Translations under genes and position numbers: made by a program
Shown: positions 11,141 to 22,825 of the stretch, piece by piece
How the letters are laid out: every line of letters begins with the position of its first letter
How positions within the stretch are numbered: the first letter of the stretch is position 1
The notes under the pieces: model-generated
What the model was told of the DNA's origin: nothing
Databases searched by the model: none
The model's input: the letters and a program-made list of their open reading frames with translations, nothing else
Source: Codonopsis lanceolata
Lineage: Eukaryota; Streptophyta; Magnoliopsida; Asterales; Campanulaceae
Direction: 5' to 3'
Assembly: GCA_013146195.2 (NCBI GenBank)
Contig: CM028377.1
Location: forward strand, 5,804,239-5,868,238
Length of the DNA: 64,000 nt

Positions 11141-11796
11141 AGTATAAGATAATTAGTCATATTATTTAGTTATGTTTTTCTTTATATGTAATGTAAATAA
11201 GTTTGTTTTTGTTCCGATAGTTTTTTGTGTTAATACAAATATAAATATGTGTTTTCTTTTTCTTTAGCGCAGTTTTGTTTATTGATTAACCTATGTATGT
11301 AATGTTCATTTTATTTCTTTGTCTTGTTATTATTTTTATTTCATTTTCGTTTGCTTTTGTTAAATAAATAAAATCTTCTTTTCTCTTCCATATATATGTA
11401 CATATATATACATATATATTTTCTAGACTAAGTATATAAAAATAGACCAAGCATGTTAGCAAACCTAATGTAAGACCAAAAGGACGAGTTGAGTGTCTAA
11501 CTCTTCCCAACTCGTAATTTAGCCCCCGAACCCATTTTTTTTTCTATGTTTATCCTTAAATAGAGGTAACAAATCTGCATGTACATTTATTTTTAGAGTC
11601 CACAACGAGGCTGAACGTATTCCATGCGTGTTAAATTTTGAAACCACTCGTCTTTCACGCGAAGGGGGTTCGAAACGAAGTTCTCACATATAATATTAAA
11701 TGAATTGATATATTATGAAAAATGATAGAAATTTTGTATACCAAGAGTCTTTAGGAACATTAGTTGGGGTATCTGAAAATAGTATTTTTTTTTTTA
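11141..11796. other. Intergenic DNA, nothing recognised
   Basis: AT-rich DNA with a few TATATA runs (around 11390-11420). No gene or repeat boundary is visible apart from the A/T tract that forms the tail of the SINE-like element to the right. Confidence 0.4.
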
Positions 11797-12168
11797 AAAG
11801 GTTGGAGGGGACATAGACCGTACCCCAATCCTTAATTTTTTTTATTTTTAATGCCTTGAAAGGCTACAATTATATATATATGATGCCTTTGATATGGCTC
11901 GAACAATTGGTGCCTCTGAGGAGGCTTTGAACACCCGACCTCTCGGTTGAGAGTAGTTAAGTCCCAGGGTGCCTCTGGTAGGGCTTGAATACTCAACCTC
12001 TCCGTTAAGATAAGTGAGTAGCTAATTGGGGCCTTTGGATAAGGCTTTAACAACAACGATGCCTCTGAAGAGGCTTGAACACCCGACCTCTCTACTGAGA
12101 GTTGTAAAGTCCAGGGTGTCTCTAGTGAGACTCGAACACCCAACCTCTCCGTTAGTAAGTATGAATAT
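11797..12168 (-). mobile_element. tRNA-like multimeric SINE, copy 1 (5' truncated)
   Basis: Read on the minus strand this contains several units of GAGAGGTYGGGTGTTCAAGCC, a B-box-like motif, spaced about 50-110 bp apart, and ends in CCCCTCCAACCTTTTAAAAA. The same family occurs at 14312-14797 and 32628-32973. This copy stops around 12168 and lacks the 5' tRNA-like head (A-box TAGCTCAACTGG) present in the other two copies. Confidence 0.65.
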
Positions 12169-12659
12169 TTATCCGAAATAGATGGAGTATATGACAATCT
12201 ATTAAGTTTTATTTTTGGGCCGGTTTGTTGGGTTTCATTTGATTTGGGCCAAGTAAATTCTATAGACTTGAATCATTTTAATTTTTTTGGACATTTTTCA
12301 TTGGCCTGAAATTAACTGCCGTATGATTTGAAAGAAATATTTCATTATCTATAATATTGTTGATACCAATTTTTTTTTTTTTTTTTATGAATTTTGAATT
12401 CCAACCCATTTTTTTTCATGGCCCATTAATTGAATGAGACTCTTGTTAGCTGAAAATAACTATAGAATGTTTTCATAATAATGTTATGATGTGCTATTTT
12501 TGAGTTTGTTTTTTTCAAATTAAATAATCATAGATAAATAATGTTGCAGAGAATGATGATCCCAACTGTATAGTGTTGGAAGTTATGTCCCATATCCGAC
12601 TTCATTTCCTCTTTTATCTATACCACAAATGATATGGTATTTTACTATTTTTAAGTAAA

Positions 12660-12667
<8 letters not shown>
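12169..12667. other. Intergenic DNA, nothing recognised
   Basis: AT-rich, with an 18 nt T-run around 12370. No gene visible. Confidence 0.4.

Positions 12668-12706
<39 letters not shown>
12668..12706. repeat. (TA)n microsatellite
   Basis: About 20 uninterrupted TA units. Confidence 0.95.
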
Positions 12707-12710
<4 letters not shown>

Positions 12711-12769
12711 AATACACTATTTTTTTTGCAGCGAATAATAAACGAACTATCATTTTTTATCGATTTTTG

Positions 12770-13058
12770 TCATTAACAGGGCCAAGTATCTCACGCCAAT
12801 TCTTGATTTAACAAATGATGAAGATGTTTCAGATCCTTTTGTTACCGCCATTCCGAAGATGATGTTTTTATCTAAAAATATTGATATGCAACGAAAATAG
12901 AACACTAACAACTTTTTAAAAAATCAAAATTTATAATATTTCCAATACGATACGATGATATATTTATATTTAAGTAGTTGGATTGAACATTACTTCTCCA
13001 TAATTTATTCTTTTAGTTTTACTTGTCTGTGCGTTAAACGCACGGGCACAAAAACTAA
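12770..13058 (+). mobile_element. Helitron 3' end, family A, with possible coding remnant
   Basis: The end shows the Helitron signature: a hairpin GTGCG-TTAAA-CGCAC at 13029-13043, then CTAA at 13055-13058 followed by T. The ~120 bp before it (TATATTTATATTTAAGTAGTTG) matches the 3' region of the minus-strand Helitron at 26236-26400. At 12780-12900 a frame reading AKYLTPILDLTNDEDVSD follows a polypyrimidine/CAG-type junction and may be a remnant exon, which I cannot assign. The 5' end was not found. Confidence 0.6.
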
Positions 13059-13929
13059 TTATATTATATATGCCAACTCCCGTAAACCCTTCATGATTGC
13101 TTGTGTGCTTCATTGCTATTCCTTTCAAATTGTCGAGAATTAGGTGTGTCCACTTAAAATTTCAAGTGTGCATATACCCATCATTTAGTGGGCTGTCTGG
13201 GTGAGCAAAGGGGCATAGGCAAAAATTGTCACATATTTTGATCAAGCTAGCTACCTTCTCTTGTTCACAGTGAAAGTCTTTTTTGATGAATGTACCTCGA
13301 CTATATATGCATGTAACATTTTGAATATTATTACTTTCTCGAATGTGAAGCCTTATATGTTGTGAGGACCAGATAGCATATAATGAGGGGACCAACTATT
13401 ATATGTGTCTGTATCGTAGGCACTGTGTCAATATGATATCAACTAATGGGATGCGCGGGATAAATTAAAAATAGCCATCTTCTCAATAAAACCAAAACTC
13501 ATAACTGAGGAGTTGCTTACAACGTAATTGGTTGTGGATAACCATCTCGTCAATAAAAACAAACTCATAACTGAAGGGTTCATATGTAATTCATTTACAA
13601 ACGGATCAATCTTGACCGCCAGTTGTATTTAATACAATTCGATCAGGCCGCCAGTTATATACTAGCCTTATATGTTGCGAGGACCAATTTTTGTAAACGG
13701 TTGGAGAATTGGAAAACAGATATACTCAGCTCTGCCAAAAAAATGGAATACAGTATGTAGCAACATTTTCGTAATCAAAAGCGAGCAAAATGCAAACGCA
13801 ATTTATAAAATCGTTACACAATTAAGAGATCTTATAAACTAATTATTTCTAAGTAGGTCTCCTGTAAAACGATTTTATGGATCTTACAGAACTATCCATG
13901 TTAAATGAATCAATAATTCAAAAATTACA
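13059..13929. other. Intergenic DNA with small duplications
   Basis: No gene. Two local duplications are visible. A ~60 bp segment (CCATCTYSTCAATAAAA.. to ..CTCATAACTGARG) occurs near 13476 and 13541. GCCTTATATGTTG[CT]GAGGACCA occurs near 13349 and 13664. Confidence 0.5.
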
Positions 13930-14300
13930 GCATCACCCCTGAACTTTTTAAAAAATTATGGTACCAACCCTCAACTTTTTAAAAATTACAGGTCCACCCC
14001 TCATATTTTAAAAATGAAAACCGTCAACTATTTGACCTTGAATGTGTCACTTTTTCCTTTAAATGTGTCATTTATGCTTTTAAATGTGTCACTTTTAATC
14101 CCTCAATGTGTAAGTCATTATGTATCAAATTGTGTTACTTTTGTCTTTAAATGAGTCACTTTTGTCTTCTATTGTTTCACTTTATGTTTCTCAATGTGTA
14201 AGTCGTTATGTATAAAAATGTATCATTTTTGTCGTTAAATGTGTCATTTTTAGTCTCTCAACGTATAAGTCATTGTGTATAAAAGTGTTTCACTAGGTTG
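13930..14300. repeat. Degenerate AATGTGTCACTTTT array, part 1
   Basis: The motif AATGTGTCAYTTTT(N)TTTAA recurs every 25-35 bases from about 14035 to 14290, together with TCAATGTGTAAGTCATTATGTAT. It resumes at 14800-14955 on the other side of the inserted SINE-like element, and a related array is at 24585-24960. Confidence 0.7.
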
Positions 14301-14311
14301 CGTTATTTTTT

Positions 14312-14392
14312 TTGTTAAAGGTTGGAAGGGACATAGATCGAACACCAACCCTTAATTTTTATTATTTTAAAGCCTTGAAAGGCCACAATTAT

Positions 14393-14489
<97 letters not shown>

Positions 14490-14797
14490 ATGCATTTGGT
14501 GTGGCTCAAACAAATGGTGCCTCTGGTGAGGCTTTGAACACCCGATCTCTCGGTTGAGAGTAGTTAAGTAACAGGGTGCCTCTGATAGGGGTTGAACACT
14601 CGACCTCCGTTAAGATAAGTAAGTAGTTAACTGAGGCCTTTTGATAAGGTTTGAACAACAATGATGCCTCTGAAGATGCTTCAACACCCGACCTCTCTAC
14701 TGAGAGTTGTAAAGTCCAAGGTGTCTCTAGTGAGACTTGAACACCTAACCTCTTCGTTAGTAGAAGTGAGCAGTACCAGTTGAGCTAGAGCTCGTTG
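14312..14797 (-). mobile_element. tRNA-like multimeric SINE, copy 2, with (AT)n expansion
   Basis: On the minus strand it begins with the tRNA-like head ACCAACGAGCTCTAGCTCAA (A-box-like TAGCTCAACTGG). It then carries several GAGAGGTYGGGTGTTCAAG B-box-like units and ends CCTTCCAACCTTTAACAAAAAAA. A long (AT)n tract (14401-14484) lies in the 3' part, at the position where copy 1 has only TATATATATA. The insertion splits the AATGTGTCACTTTT array. Confidence 0.7.
14401..14484. repeat. (AT)42 microsatellite
   Basis: About 84 uninterrupted bases of AT. Two apparent ORFs of poly(Ile-Tyr) on opposite strands are artefacts of it. Confidence 0.97.
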
Positions 14798-14799
14798 GT

Positions 14800-14956
14800 C
14801 ACTTTTTGGCTTTGAATGTACCACTTTTGCTTTTAAATGTGTCTCTTTTACTTTAAATGTGTCATTTTTAATCTATCAATGTGTAAGTCATTATGTATGA
14901 ATATGTGTTGCATTTTGGCTTTGAATGTATCACTTTTACCCTTAAATATATCACCC
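14800..14956. repeat. Degenerate AATGTGTCACTTTT array, part 2
   Basis: Continues the array of 13930-14300 with the same motifs (AATGTGTC, TCAATGTGTAAGTCATTATG). Confidence 0.65.
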
Positions 14957-15328
14957 TCAATCCAAGTCCGTCAAGTTCTGGTTAGCATTGCAAGACAAAT
15001 CGAGCTAACAGAGGGAGAATAAGCTGAAACATTACCACATCGCATAACAATTATCCATAGGACCGTTAACAAATTACAAATTTACAATAATAATTTAATA
15101 ATTAGAAATTGATATTTGTTATTATTTTTTTTAAAAAAAAACCCAAAATTACAAATTTCGGGCCAAAATTTTATAAAAATTAAAAATATATATATGAAAA
15201 TCAGCGGTTGGGTGCCTAGGCAACGCATATCCAATTTTTTTCATCGATTTGCCAAATTTATGGGCGTGGGTGGCACCCAGGCCAATTTTAGAACACTGTT
15301 CAAAATAGAGTCACTTTGCGTATTTTAC
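14957..15328. other. Intergenic DNA left of the copia LTR
   Basis: AT-rich with no gene. GGTGCCTAGGCAACGC and GGGTGGCACCCAGGCC (15210-15285) are GC-richer islands of unknown origin. Confidence 0.35.
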
Positions 15329-15824
15329 TGTTAGCAATTGGGCTTGTGGCCCGATTATTTACTTCCGCTCACATGGACTGTACTTATATTATTAAAGGTT
15401 AATTAGTTTCCTAATCCGAAAGAGTTCGGGATTGACTTAACTTAACCTACAAGAAATAGGGTTTCTTGTACAATAATATAAATAGGAAAACTAAAGGGAT
15501 AAATCTCTAACCTAGTAGAACACGCCTAAGAAGAAACATCTTCTTGGCTGCCCCTTCTCTCTCTCTTCGATATTCTATGATCTCAACAAATACTCCCTCT
15601 AGCCTAACCATCAAGAGGCTGTGATTTGCAGTGTGAACCAGAATTGATATTCATGCTACGTGATATCAATCCGACGAGAGAGACTTGCAGGATTAGTGAT
15701 CGTAACATACGAAGATCGTAGCTCAAGAAAAACGTCTTCTACTTCGCTCAAAGTTCAAGTTTGCACGAGGTAACTCATGATTACTATTAGATAACGAACT
15801 TGATTGGTATATATATAACCATCA
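15329..15824 (+). mobile_element. Ty1-copia 5' LTR
   Basis: It begins TGTTAGCAATTGGGC and ends ATAACCATCA, followed after one base by TGGTATCAGAGTC, the copia primer site complementary to initiator tRNA-Met. Length is 496 bp. A TATA-like AATATAAATAGG at about 15474 with a CT-rich leader after it fits an LTR promoter. No matching 3' LTR is in the window. Confidence 0.8.
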
Positions 15825-15825
15825 T

Positions 15826-15838
15826 TGGTATCAGAGTC
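15826..15838 (+). promoter_or_regulatory. Retrotransposon primer-binding site
   Basis: TGGTATCAGAGTC matches the plant copia primer site TGGTATCAGAGC (3' end of tRNA-iMet) and lies one base beyond the LTR. Confidence 0.8.
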
Positions 15839-17210
15839 TATATGTTTTATTGCTCGCTTCGTTATGCCATGAATTGCATGTTTTTGTTTTTGGGTTTGTT
15901 TAAAAGTTTTACCCGATAACAAACCAAATGAGTTTTATTATTTCATATATAAAACAATTTTATTTTCAAAAAAAAATTATATGTCTGAGTTCCCTATGAC
16001 AAGGCGAACAACATATTAAATTCTCGTTGAAATCTATTGGTTAGTTTTGAAAATATCGCAAGCCCTAGTTTTGTTGAAAATTGATTTTTCTGAAAATTTG
16101 CATGCTGTTTTGACCTGTTTGTATTCTTTAAAACCGTGGTTTTATAGTCTGTACTTGTAGTACTCCGCGAGGGCTTTCCAACGACATATTATATGCTTAA
16201 TTTGGACTTAAAATGAACGTTCTACGGCCTCGAGAAGTTCGCTCGCGGATCACGTCCACGAATCGATTTTCCGGGTAGAAAAATAGGCGTCCTACGATCT
16301 CCGCTCTTGGCCTCAATGTACGTGCCTCTTGTGGCACTCTTTTTGATGTAAAAAGTACACCAGTGGAAAGTACTCGACAAAACGAATCCAACGCCATGTC
16401 TGTGACCTCATCGGAGATCGGGAAGGCAGCGCATGGAGCTCACTCTCCGGCTGGGCGTGTGACCGGCTTAGAGACCAGTCAACCATTGACTGGTCAACAG
16501 TCAAAGAGTTGACTGCTGACATGGCTGCCTCATCTGCCACATCAGCAAAGTGAGACCCACTTCCAGTTACACGGATTTGGTGACGTCAGCCCTAGTGTTG
16601 AGTCAGCATCAAGTCAGTTTCTCCCAGGAAGCCCACACGTGCAGGCGCGTGTGAGCGTGTGCGACGTTTCTGGGACTCCGCTTTTGTAACAGCCGATGTG
16701 TCTGGACTAATTTTGGCCTTTTGAGTCCAATGGTGGCCTCTGTTTTGATCAATTCAGCCTGAAAGTATTTGTTTTTTATTTTTTAGTGTATAAAAACATA
16801 TTTTTTTTATTTATTAAAAATTCAAGAATAATATCCAAGGGCTGTTTTGTCATTATGTGACTGTTTAGGGCTATTTGGGACTATTCAGTAATTTTTTAAA
16901 ATTCTTTGTGAATTTTAATATATTTTAAAGTCATTTTTAGCATAATTTATTGTCGTTTTGGGATCTAAAATTGCGATTGAGACTATACGAGACCTAATAA
17001 TTTTATTTTCCGTAGTAAAAATATATATGTACATGATATGTGCTTTGATGGATTTGTTCTATCTTATTTCTTTTGTTTAAATTATTAATTTATGAATATT
17101 TTCACGTTGTCCATACATTGGTTGTGATTACGAGCCTCACAGATTTTCCCTCTTTACGTGTATGATGTAATCATATTTAGTAATTGATATTTTGGAACAA
17201 AAGTGAATCG

Positions 17211-17250
<40 letters not shown>

Positions 17251-17295
17251 GTGTGTGTGTGTGTGTGCGCGCGCTTATGTCTTATTTTTCTTGCA
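15839..17295 (+). mobile_element. Copia untranslated leader with W-box cluster
   Basis: There is no coding sequence between the primer site and gag, an unusually long 1.45 kb. A GC-richer part (16200-16680) holds a dense run of TTGAC/GTCAA cores: 16477-16482, 16486-16491, 16492-16497, 16499-16504 and 16509-16514. A compound (AT)n(GT)n(GC)n microsatellite at 17213-17274 lies just before gag. Confidence 0.55.
17213..17274. repeat. Compound (AT)n(GT)n(GC)n microsatellite
   Basis: About 18 AT units run into 9 GT and 4 GC units. Confidence 0.95.
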
Positions 17296-18745
17296 TCAAA
17301 TTGTAGTGAAATAACTTCTAATAATGTAATCGATAACCTTAACAAGTGTGAGAAATTGGAAGGCACCAACTATAGTATTTGGCAAAAGAAAATCACGTAT
17401 TTGCTAAATGAGCAAGAGGGTCTTTACAACCTAGATACTGTGATGGAAGAACCAGAGATGGGTAATTTGACTATTACCTAGCATCGCCAGAAAATGCAAG
17501 AATTCCTTAAGTGAAAAAAGAAAGATCGATGTGCACATTTTACTATGTTGAGTAGCATGCATAATGATCTGATTGGCGAGTTTAAGGATTGTCTAACTGT
17601 AAAACAAATGTAGGATAACATTAAACTTATTTATGGGAATACTTCTGTTACAAAGTTAAGGACTTTGACTTACAAGTTTGAAAGTTATAAGATTGACCAG
17701 AAACGTAACATTCTTGAACAACTACGAGAATTGCTGGTTCTATCTTATCTGATGAACAACAAGTTCAAGTGATGATTCGTTCACTACCTGACTCTTGGAG
17801 TAGTTTGAGGCGTATTCTGACTCATACGGACTCCATTCAAACTTTTGCAGATGAATCTCGCCACGTTGAGCTTGAGGCTGAGTGTCATGAAGTGACTCGC
17901 GCAATAAGTACTGCGACTCGCGACCTTGTTCTTGTTTCCCTTGAGGGTCCGCGCAAGCCACATGGGCAAGGCAAAAAACAAGCTAAATGAAAGAAGACTC
18001 ATAATTGAGCCCTAAAAGTGACAAGATTACTAAACGCCGTACAGGCAAAAAGAATATTGCTAAGTAAAAGTGCTACAACTGTGGTACCTTGAGTCATTTT
18101 GCTTGGACCTATCCAGAGCCCAAAAAGGTATCCCTTAATCCTATCTCCTTGCAAAGTTATGTTTGCTCTCATGTTTTATTAGCTGACTCTCTCCTTGCGT
18201 GGATTGTAAGCTCAGGCTCAATCAAACATGTGACGAGGGATCGAGGAGGATTTGTAGATTATCAAAAAGTTCCTACGGGTATAAGAAGAATTTTCATGGG
18301 AAATAATTCGTTTGTTGAAGTCAAAGAATTGAAGTTGGCTCATACCAACGTCAATTGCGGAATGAACGCACATTGACTCTTCATGAAGTTCTTAATTTAT
18401 GCACCTAGAATTTGACATAATCTTTTATTAGTAGTACAATTGCTATGACATGGATATTCTTTTAATTTTAGTGATGATCACTTGGATATTTGTTTTGGTG
18501 ATGAGATTCTGGAGCATGGTTTTTTGTCAGATAATTTTTTTAAATTAGATTTGTTAGATTCTCATAATTCTTCTATTAATTCTTCTTCTTGTATGGTTTA
18601 TGATGATTCTAATTCCGAGCTGTGACATGCTAGAGTTGGACATAGAGGAAAAGATAAGATGACTAGATTGGCTAGAGAAGGTCTATTGAGGTTTCTCACC
18701 AAAATCAACCTACGCTTGTGTGAATCTTATTGGGCAAATTTCAAG
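17296..18745 (+). pseudogene. Ty1-copia gag-protease pseudogene
   Basis: The start reads LEGTNYSIWQKKITYLL, the conserved opening of copia gag (UBN2-type). Translation continues across in-frame stops (around 17480, 17513 and 17611) and a frameshift near 17720-17770 to SLPDSWSSLRRIL. A zinc knuckle CYNCGTLSHFAWTYPEP (about 18070-18120) has lost its last cysteine, replaced by Y. The protease site, normally DSGAT, reads SSGSIKH. A GAG-pre-integrase remnant HARVGHRGKDKMTRLAREG is at about 18630-18690. Similarity fades around 18745 and integrase, RT and RNase H are missing. It belongs to the LTR at 15329. Confidence 0.8.
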
Positions 18746-18885
18746 TGGGTACAATTTTAAAAACATGTTTTCATCTAGGACTATTAATTTTTTGGACATT
18801 TCATATAACTAAAAATTGGTTGCCAAATGACAAAAATGCAATTAATGAAGACAAAAGTCATCCGGCTTAAAAAAACCAAAAATGC

Positions 18886-19723
18886 TGATGCCAAGTCTTG
18901 GCATCAGGATTGTTTTTACAGATTTTCATAACCAAAAAAATTCAAAAAATTATGATGCCAAAACTTGGCATCAGGACTATTTTGACAAATTATTCAAGCA
19001 AAAAAAAGATCAAAAAATTATGATGCCAAGGCTTGGCATCAGGGTTTTTTGTCAGTTTATCCAAGCAAAAAAAAAATCAAAAAATTATGATGCCAAGGCT
19101 TGGCATCAGGGCTGTTTTGACAAATTATTCAAACAAAAAAAGATCAAAAAATTCTGATGCCAAGGCTTGGCATCAGGGCTGTTTTGACAAATTATTTAAG
19201 CAAAAAAAAAAATCAAAAAATTATGATGCCAAGGCTTGGCATCAGGGCTGTTTTGACAAATTATTCAAGCTAAAAAAAATTCAAAAAATTCTGATCCCAA
19301 GGCTTGGCATCAGAGCTGTTTGGAAAATTTATTCAAGCAAAAAAAATTCAAAAAATTCTGATGCCAAGGCTTGGCATCAGAGCTGTTTTGACAAATTATT
19401 TAAGCCAAAAAAATTCAAAAAATTCTGATGCTAAGACTTGGCATCAGGGCTGTTTTGAAAATTTATTCAAGCAAAAAAATTTCAAAAAATTATGATGCTT
19501 AGGCTTGGCATCAGAGCTGTTTTGAAAATTTATTCAAGCCAAAAAAATTCAAAAAAATACAGATGCCAAAGCTTGGCACCAGGGTTGTTTTAACAAATTA
19601 TTGAAGCGAAAAAAAATCAAAAAATTCTGATGCCAAGGATTGGCATCAGGGCTGTTTTGAAAATTTATTCAAGAAAAAAAAAATCAAAAAATCAAAAAAT
19701 GTTGATGTCAATGCTATGCATCA
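18886..19723. repeat. Hairpin satellite, 13 units of 67-68 bp
   Basis: Each unit contains a 21 nt palindrome, TGATGCCAAG-N-CTTGGCATCA, then an A-rich spacer (TTTTGACAAATTATTCAAGC, then A-runs and TCAAAAAATT). Palindromes start at 18886, 18953, 19021, 19088, 19155, 19224, 19292, 19359, 19426, 19493, 19561, 19628 and 19703. Central units are nearly perfect and edge units carry more mutations, as in a satellite homogenised from its middle. Because 67 is not a multiple of three, the long plus-strand frame cycles through three peptide phases (e.g. DAKAWHQGCFDKLFK). I take that ORF as a by-product. Confidence 0.95.
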
Positions 19724-19734
19724 GGACTGTTAAT

Positions 19735-20815
19735 AGTAATATAAAGATTTAATCTTTCTCATTTCTCTTACAACTTTTCATACCATACCTTCTACTGCTG
19801 AAACTCACGCACACCCCTTTTGATTTATTCATTAGGTCCTGAATGAAATAGACACATTCAGCCATCGTCCAATTGATTAGTTTGGGTTGGCAATGTGAAG
19901 AAACGTGATATTCAACCAAGGTGTTTAAACTAACATAACCAAGAATGTTGTGAAAAAAGAAAATGTTTCTTAGAATTGGTTTGAGCCAGGAGTCATTCCT
20001 CTCATGCCAATGGACAAACTTTCTCAAACTCTTTCTGTTCTTTGCGGCACAATTCAAATTCATCGGTATTGTAGTACATGCAACCAGCATAAGATTAATC
20101 CATCTCTTTCGTGCACCTCTGGTGAAGATCCTTCAGCCTGCATGATGGAAAATAAGGCAAGATTCAGAAATACTGCCAAATGTTACACGTATTTCGTCAA
20201 TTCTTTCAGGATCAGAAACTGAAATTTTATTTGAAAATAAACTAGACACTAAACAGTGCTTGACCTAGAAAAATTGTTTACTAAGTTTCACTTCTGAACT
20301 CTATGTTACTCGGCTCAAAACACGAAAACAGTCTGGTTGTTATTTCCTTCCTTGGGATAGTCTGGATTTCCAATTTTACAAGTGACGGATCTTGAATAGT
20401 GCCTAAAACAATGTTTACAACCACACATGGACAACATACATAGAATTGTCAGAAAGATTCCAAAGTGCCAAAACAAAGAGAAGGAAAAAGACAGCCATTT
20501 GCTGCAAGAAAAGAGATCTTAATTCTTGATGCATGCCAGAAAGCAACAAGTTCCAATAAAAATACCTGGGATTCTAACTGGATCCCAGGAAGTTTTGACT
20601 CCAAATGAGTCCACAACTTCCTAAAGTAGTTGCTCCAATCAGTGATCTCAAGTGTTTTTTGTATTTTTTTTGGTGGGGTGGGGAGAACCAGAGAGAAAAC
20701 TACCAACCAGCCTAATGGAGGAGCAGTAAACTTCTCGGCTTCTAAATCAAGGAACCCTGTGTGAAGCAAGATTATCTGATACAGTAAAGAAATTAAGCTG
20801 CCTCCAATTCTACAT
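19735..20815 (-). other. Unassigned segment, possible decayed minus-strand exons
   Basis: Minus-strand frames at 20090-19749 (..HNILGYVSLNTLVEYHVSS..) and 20856-20449 have less repetitive composition than surrounding DNA. The reversed sequence at 20502-20512 reads TTTCTTGCAG, a good splice acceptor. I recognise no domain. These could be parts of a host gene interrupted by the copia fragment at 20818, or chance. Confidence 0.2.
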
Positions 20816-20817
20816 CC

Positions 20818-22182
20818 ATGTATAAAGCTCGTCTTGTAGGTGATGGGAGAACTCAACAGGTTGGTGTGGATTGTGGTGACACTTTCAGTCCGATTGTCAA
20901 ACCAGCTACTATTCGCACTGTTCTCAGTTTAGCCCTCTCCAAAGCTTGGCCAATACACCAACTGGACGTTCAAAATGCTTTCCTACATGGTGAACTTAAG
21001 GAAACTGTCTACATGCATCAACCTTTGGGTTTTCGTGACAAATCTTTTCCTAATCATGTCTGTCTGCTAAAAAAGTCTCTCTACGGGCTCAAGCAAGCTC
21101 CTCGGGCTTGGTACAAACGGTTTGCAGATTATGCTTCTCATCTTGGTTTCTCCCATAGCAAGTCTGATCACTCCCTTTTTATTTATAAGAGAGGTACTGA
21201 TTTAGCATACATACTTTTATATGTCGATGATATTATTCTTACAGCATCATCAGATGGTCTACGCAAATCTATCATGACTCTTCTCAGCTCGGAATTTGCA
21301 ATGAAAGATTTGGGTCCTCTACATTTTTTCTTGGGCATTGCTGTTACTCGTCATCCGGATGGTCTCTTTCTATCTCAAAAAAAGTATGCCGAGGAAATCA
21401 TACACCGGGCTGGGATGTCCTCTTGCAAGCCTTGCTCCACGCCCGTTGATACTAAACCCAAGTTGAGTGCATCCTCCAATACGCCCTATGCTGATCCTTC
21501 TCATTATCGGAGCCTTGCAGGTGCATTACAGTACCTCACGTTCACTAGACCTGACATATCGTATGCTGTCCAGCAAGTTTGCCTTTTCATGCACAACCCA
21601 ATGGAGGTGCACATGCAGGCCCTTAAGCGAATTGTGTGCTACCTTCAAGGTACTCTCACCCATGGCTTACATCTATATCCTTCCTCAACAGCTACTCTGA
21701 TATCTTACACAGACGCCGATTGGGGGGGGTGCCCGGACACCAGGCGTTCCACATCGGGTTACTGTGTCTTTCTTGGCGACAACTTAATCTCTTGGTCTTC
21801 CAAACGGCAAGCTACCTTGTCTCGTTCTAGTGCCGAAGCTGAATACAGGGGAGTCGCCAACGTCGTCTCTGAAACTTGCTGGTTGCGCAATCTTCTCCTT
21901 GAACTGCACTTCCGTATTACAAAGGCTACTTTAGTCTATTGTGATAACGCCAGTGCCATATATCTCTCCGGCAATCCTATTCAGCATCAACGTACTAAAC
22001 ATGTTGAGTTGGATATTCACTTTGTTCGTGAGAAAGTTGCTCGTGGTCAGGTCCGTGTTCTACACGTTCCTCTAATCATCGATTGCGATATCTTCACCAA
22101 AGGCCTTCCATTGATTCTATTTAACGACTTTCGGGACAGTCTCAGCGTTCACCCTCCTCCCGCTTCGACTGTCGGGGAGTAA
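20818..22182 (+). pseudogene. Ty1-copia RT-RNase H fragment (5' truncated, open)
   Basis: A single uninterrupted 454-codon frame covers the copia reverse transcriptase and RNase H. It opens YKARLVGDGRTQQVGVDC and shows QLDVQNAFLHGEL (RT motif A), LYGLKQAPRAWY, the catalytic LYVDDIIL, and RNase H motifs YTDADWGGCPDTRRSTSGY and SSAEAEYR. The C-terminus keeps DIFTKGLP. Gag, protease and integrase are absent upstream, where homology stops abruptly at about 20817, so the Met is only the first in-frame ATG after the break. Wording of the motifs suggests the Ale/Retrofit lineage. Lack of stops suggests a younger insertion than the copia at 17296. It is followed directly by an LTR-like segment. Confidence 0.85.
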
Positions 22183-22395
22183 TAGAATCTGTATATATTA
22201 ATAGAATCTTCAAAGATATATGTAAATATTTTGTATCCTAAATTATAGCCTAGATTAGTGCATTATAAGTTAGGCTAGGATCTCATAGAATCTCTGATAT
22301 AATTCTGTATATATATCCTTTGGGAATGACAAGAGGGACACGGCTGATTGCCTTCCTACAGAATCATCATCATTTGTCTCCACAGAGCAAGCAAA
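22181..22395 (+). mobile_element. Probable 3' LTR remnant of the copia fragment
   Basis: A purine run GTCGGGGAG ends the coding region and the following ~200 bp (AATAGAATCTG repeated, TATATATCC, ..CATCATCATTTGTCTCC) has the place and length of a short Ale-type LTR. No 5' LTR partner is present to fix the limits. Confidence 0.4.
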
Positions 22396-22530
22396 AAGCA
22401 CTACTTGTTTAAAAATCTAATCTATCTAGCTCAACAAACATCCTAGAAATTAACTGATCGACACACCAAAGGAATTTCACAACTTTTTCACGTCCATTAC
22501 CCAACACCATACTTTAATATGATGAGAACC

Positions 22531-22767
22531 AGGGCCGGCCCTGAGGTATGTTTAGAGGGGCAATGGCCATGGGCCCCCAAAAATTGGGGGCCCCAAATTT
22601 GGAAAAATTACCTTGTATATTGTATATATAATTAATTGTTAAAAGTTTTAACAAGTAGCATGTTGCTGCAATGGTTAAGTGTTGCGCCTAAAATGCTGTA
22701 GGTCATGAGTTCGAAACTTTGGAAGACGTTTTTAACTTTTAATTAATTGGTCTAGCCTGTATAATAC

Positions 22768-22825
<58 letters not shown>

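Noticed and set aside
14312..14557. ORFs of alternating Ile/Tyr at the (AT)n tracts
   Set aside because: Direct translation of AT microsatellite on both strands; the same applies at 33574-33780, 17154-17369 and 5796-6024.
19033..19428. 131-codon repeat protein
   Set aside because: The frame is open only because the 67-68 bp repeat lacks stops. Peptide phase shifts between units and no start or family supports translation.
18886..19723. CRISPR-like array
   Set aside because: Units have palindromic repeats at regular spacing, but the spacers are the same A-rich sequence in every unit and the genome is clearly a plant's. It is a satellite.
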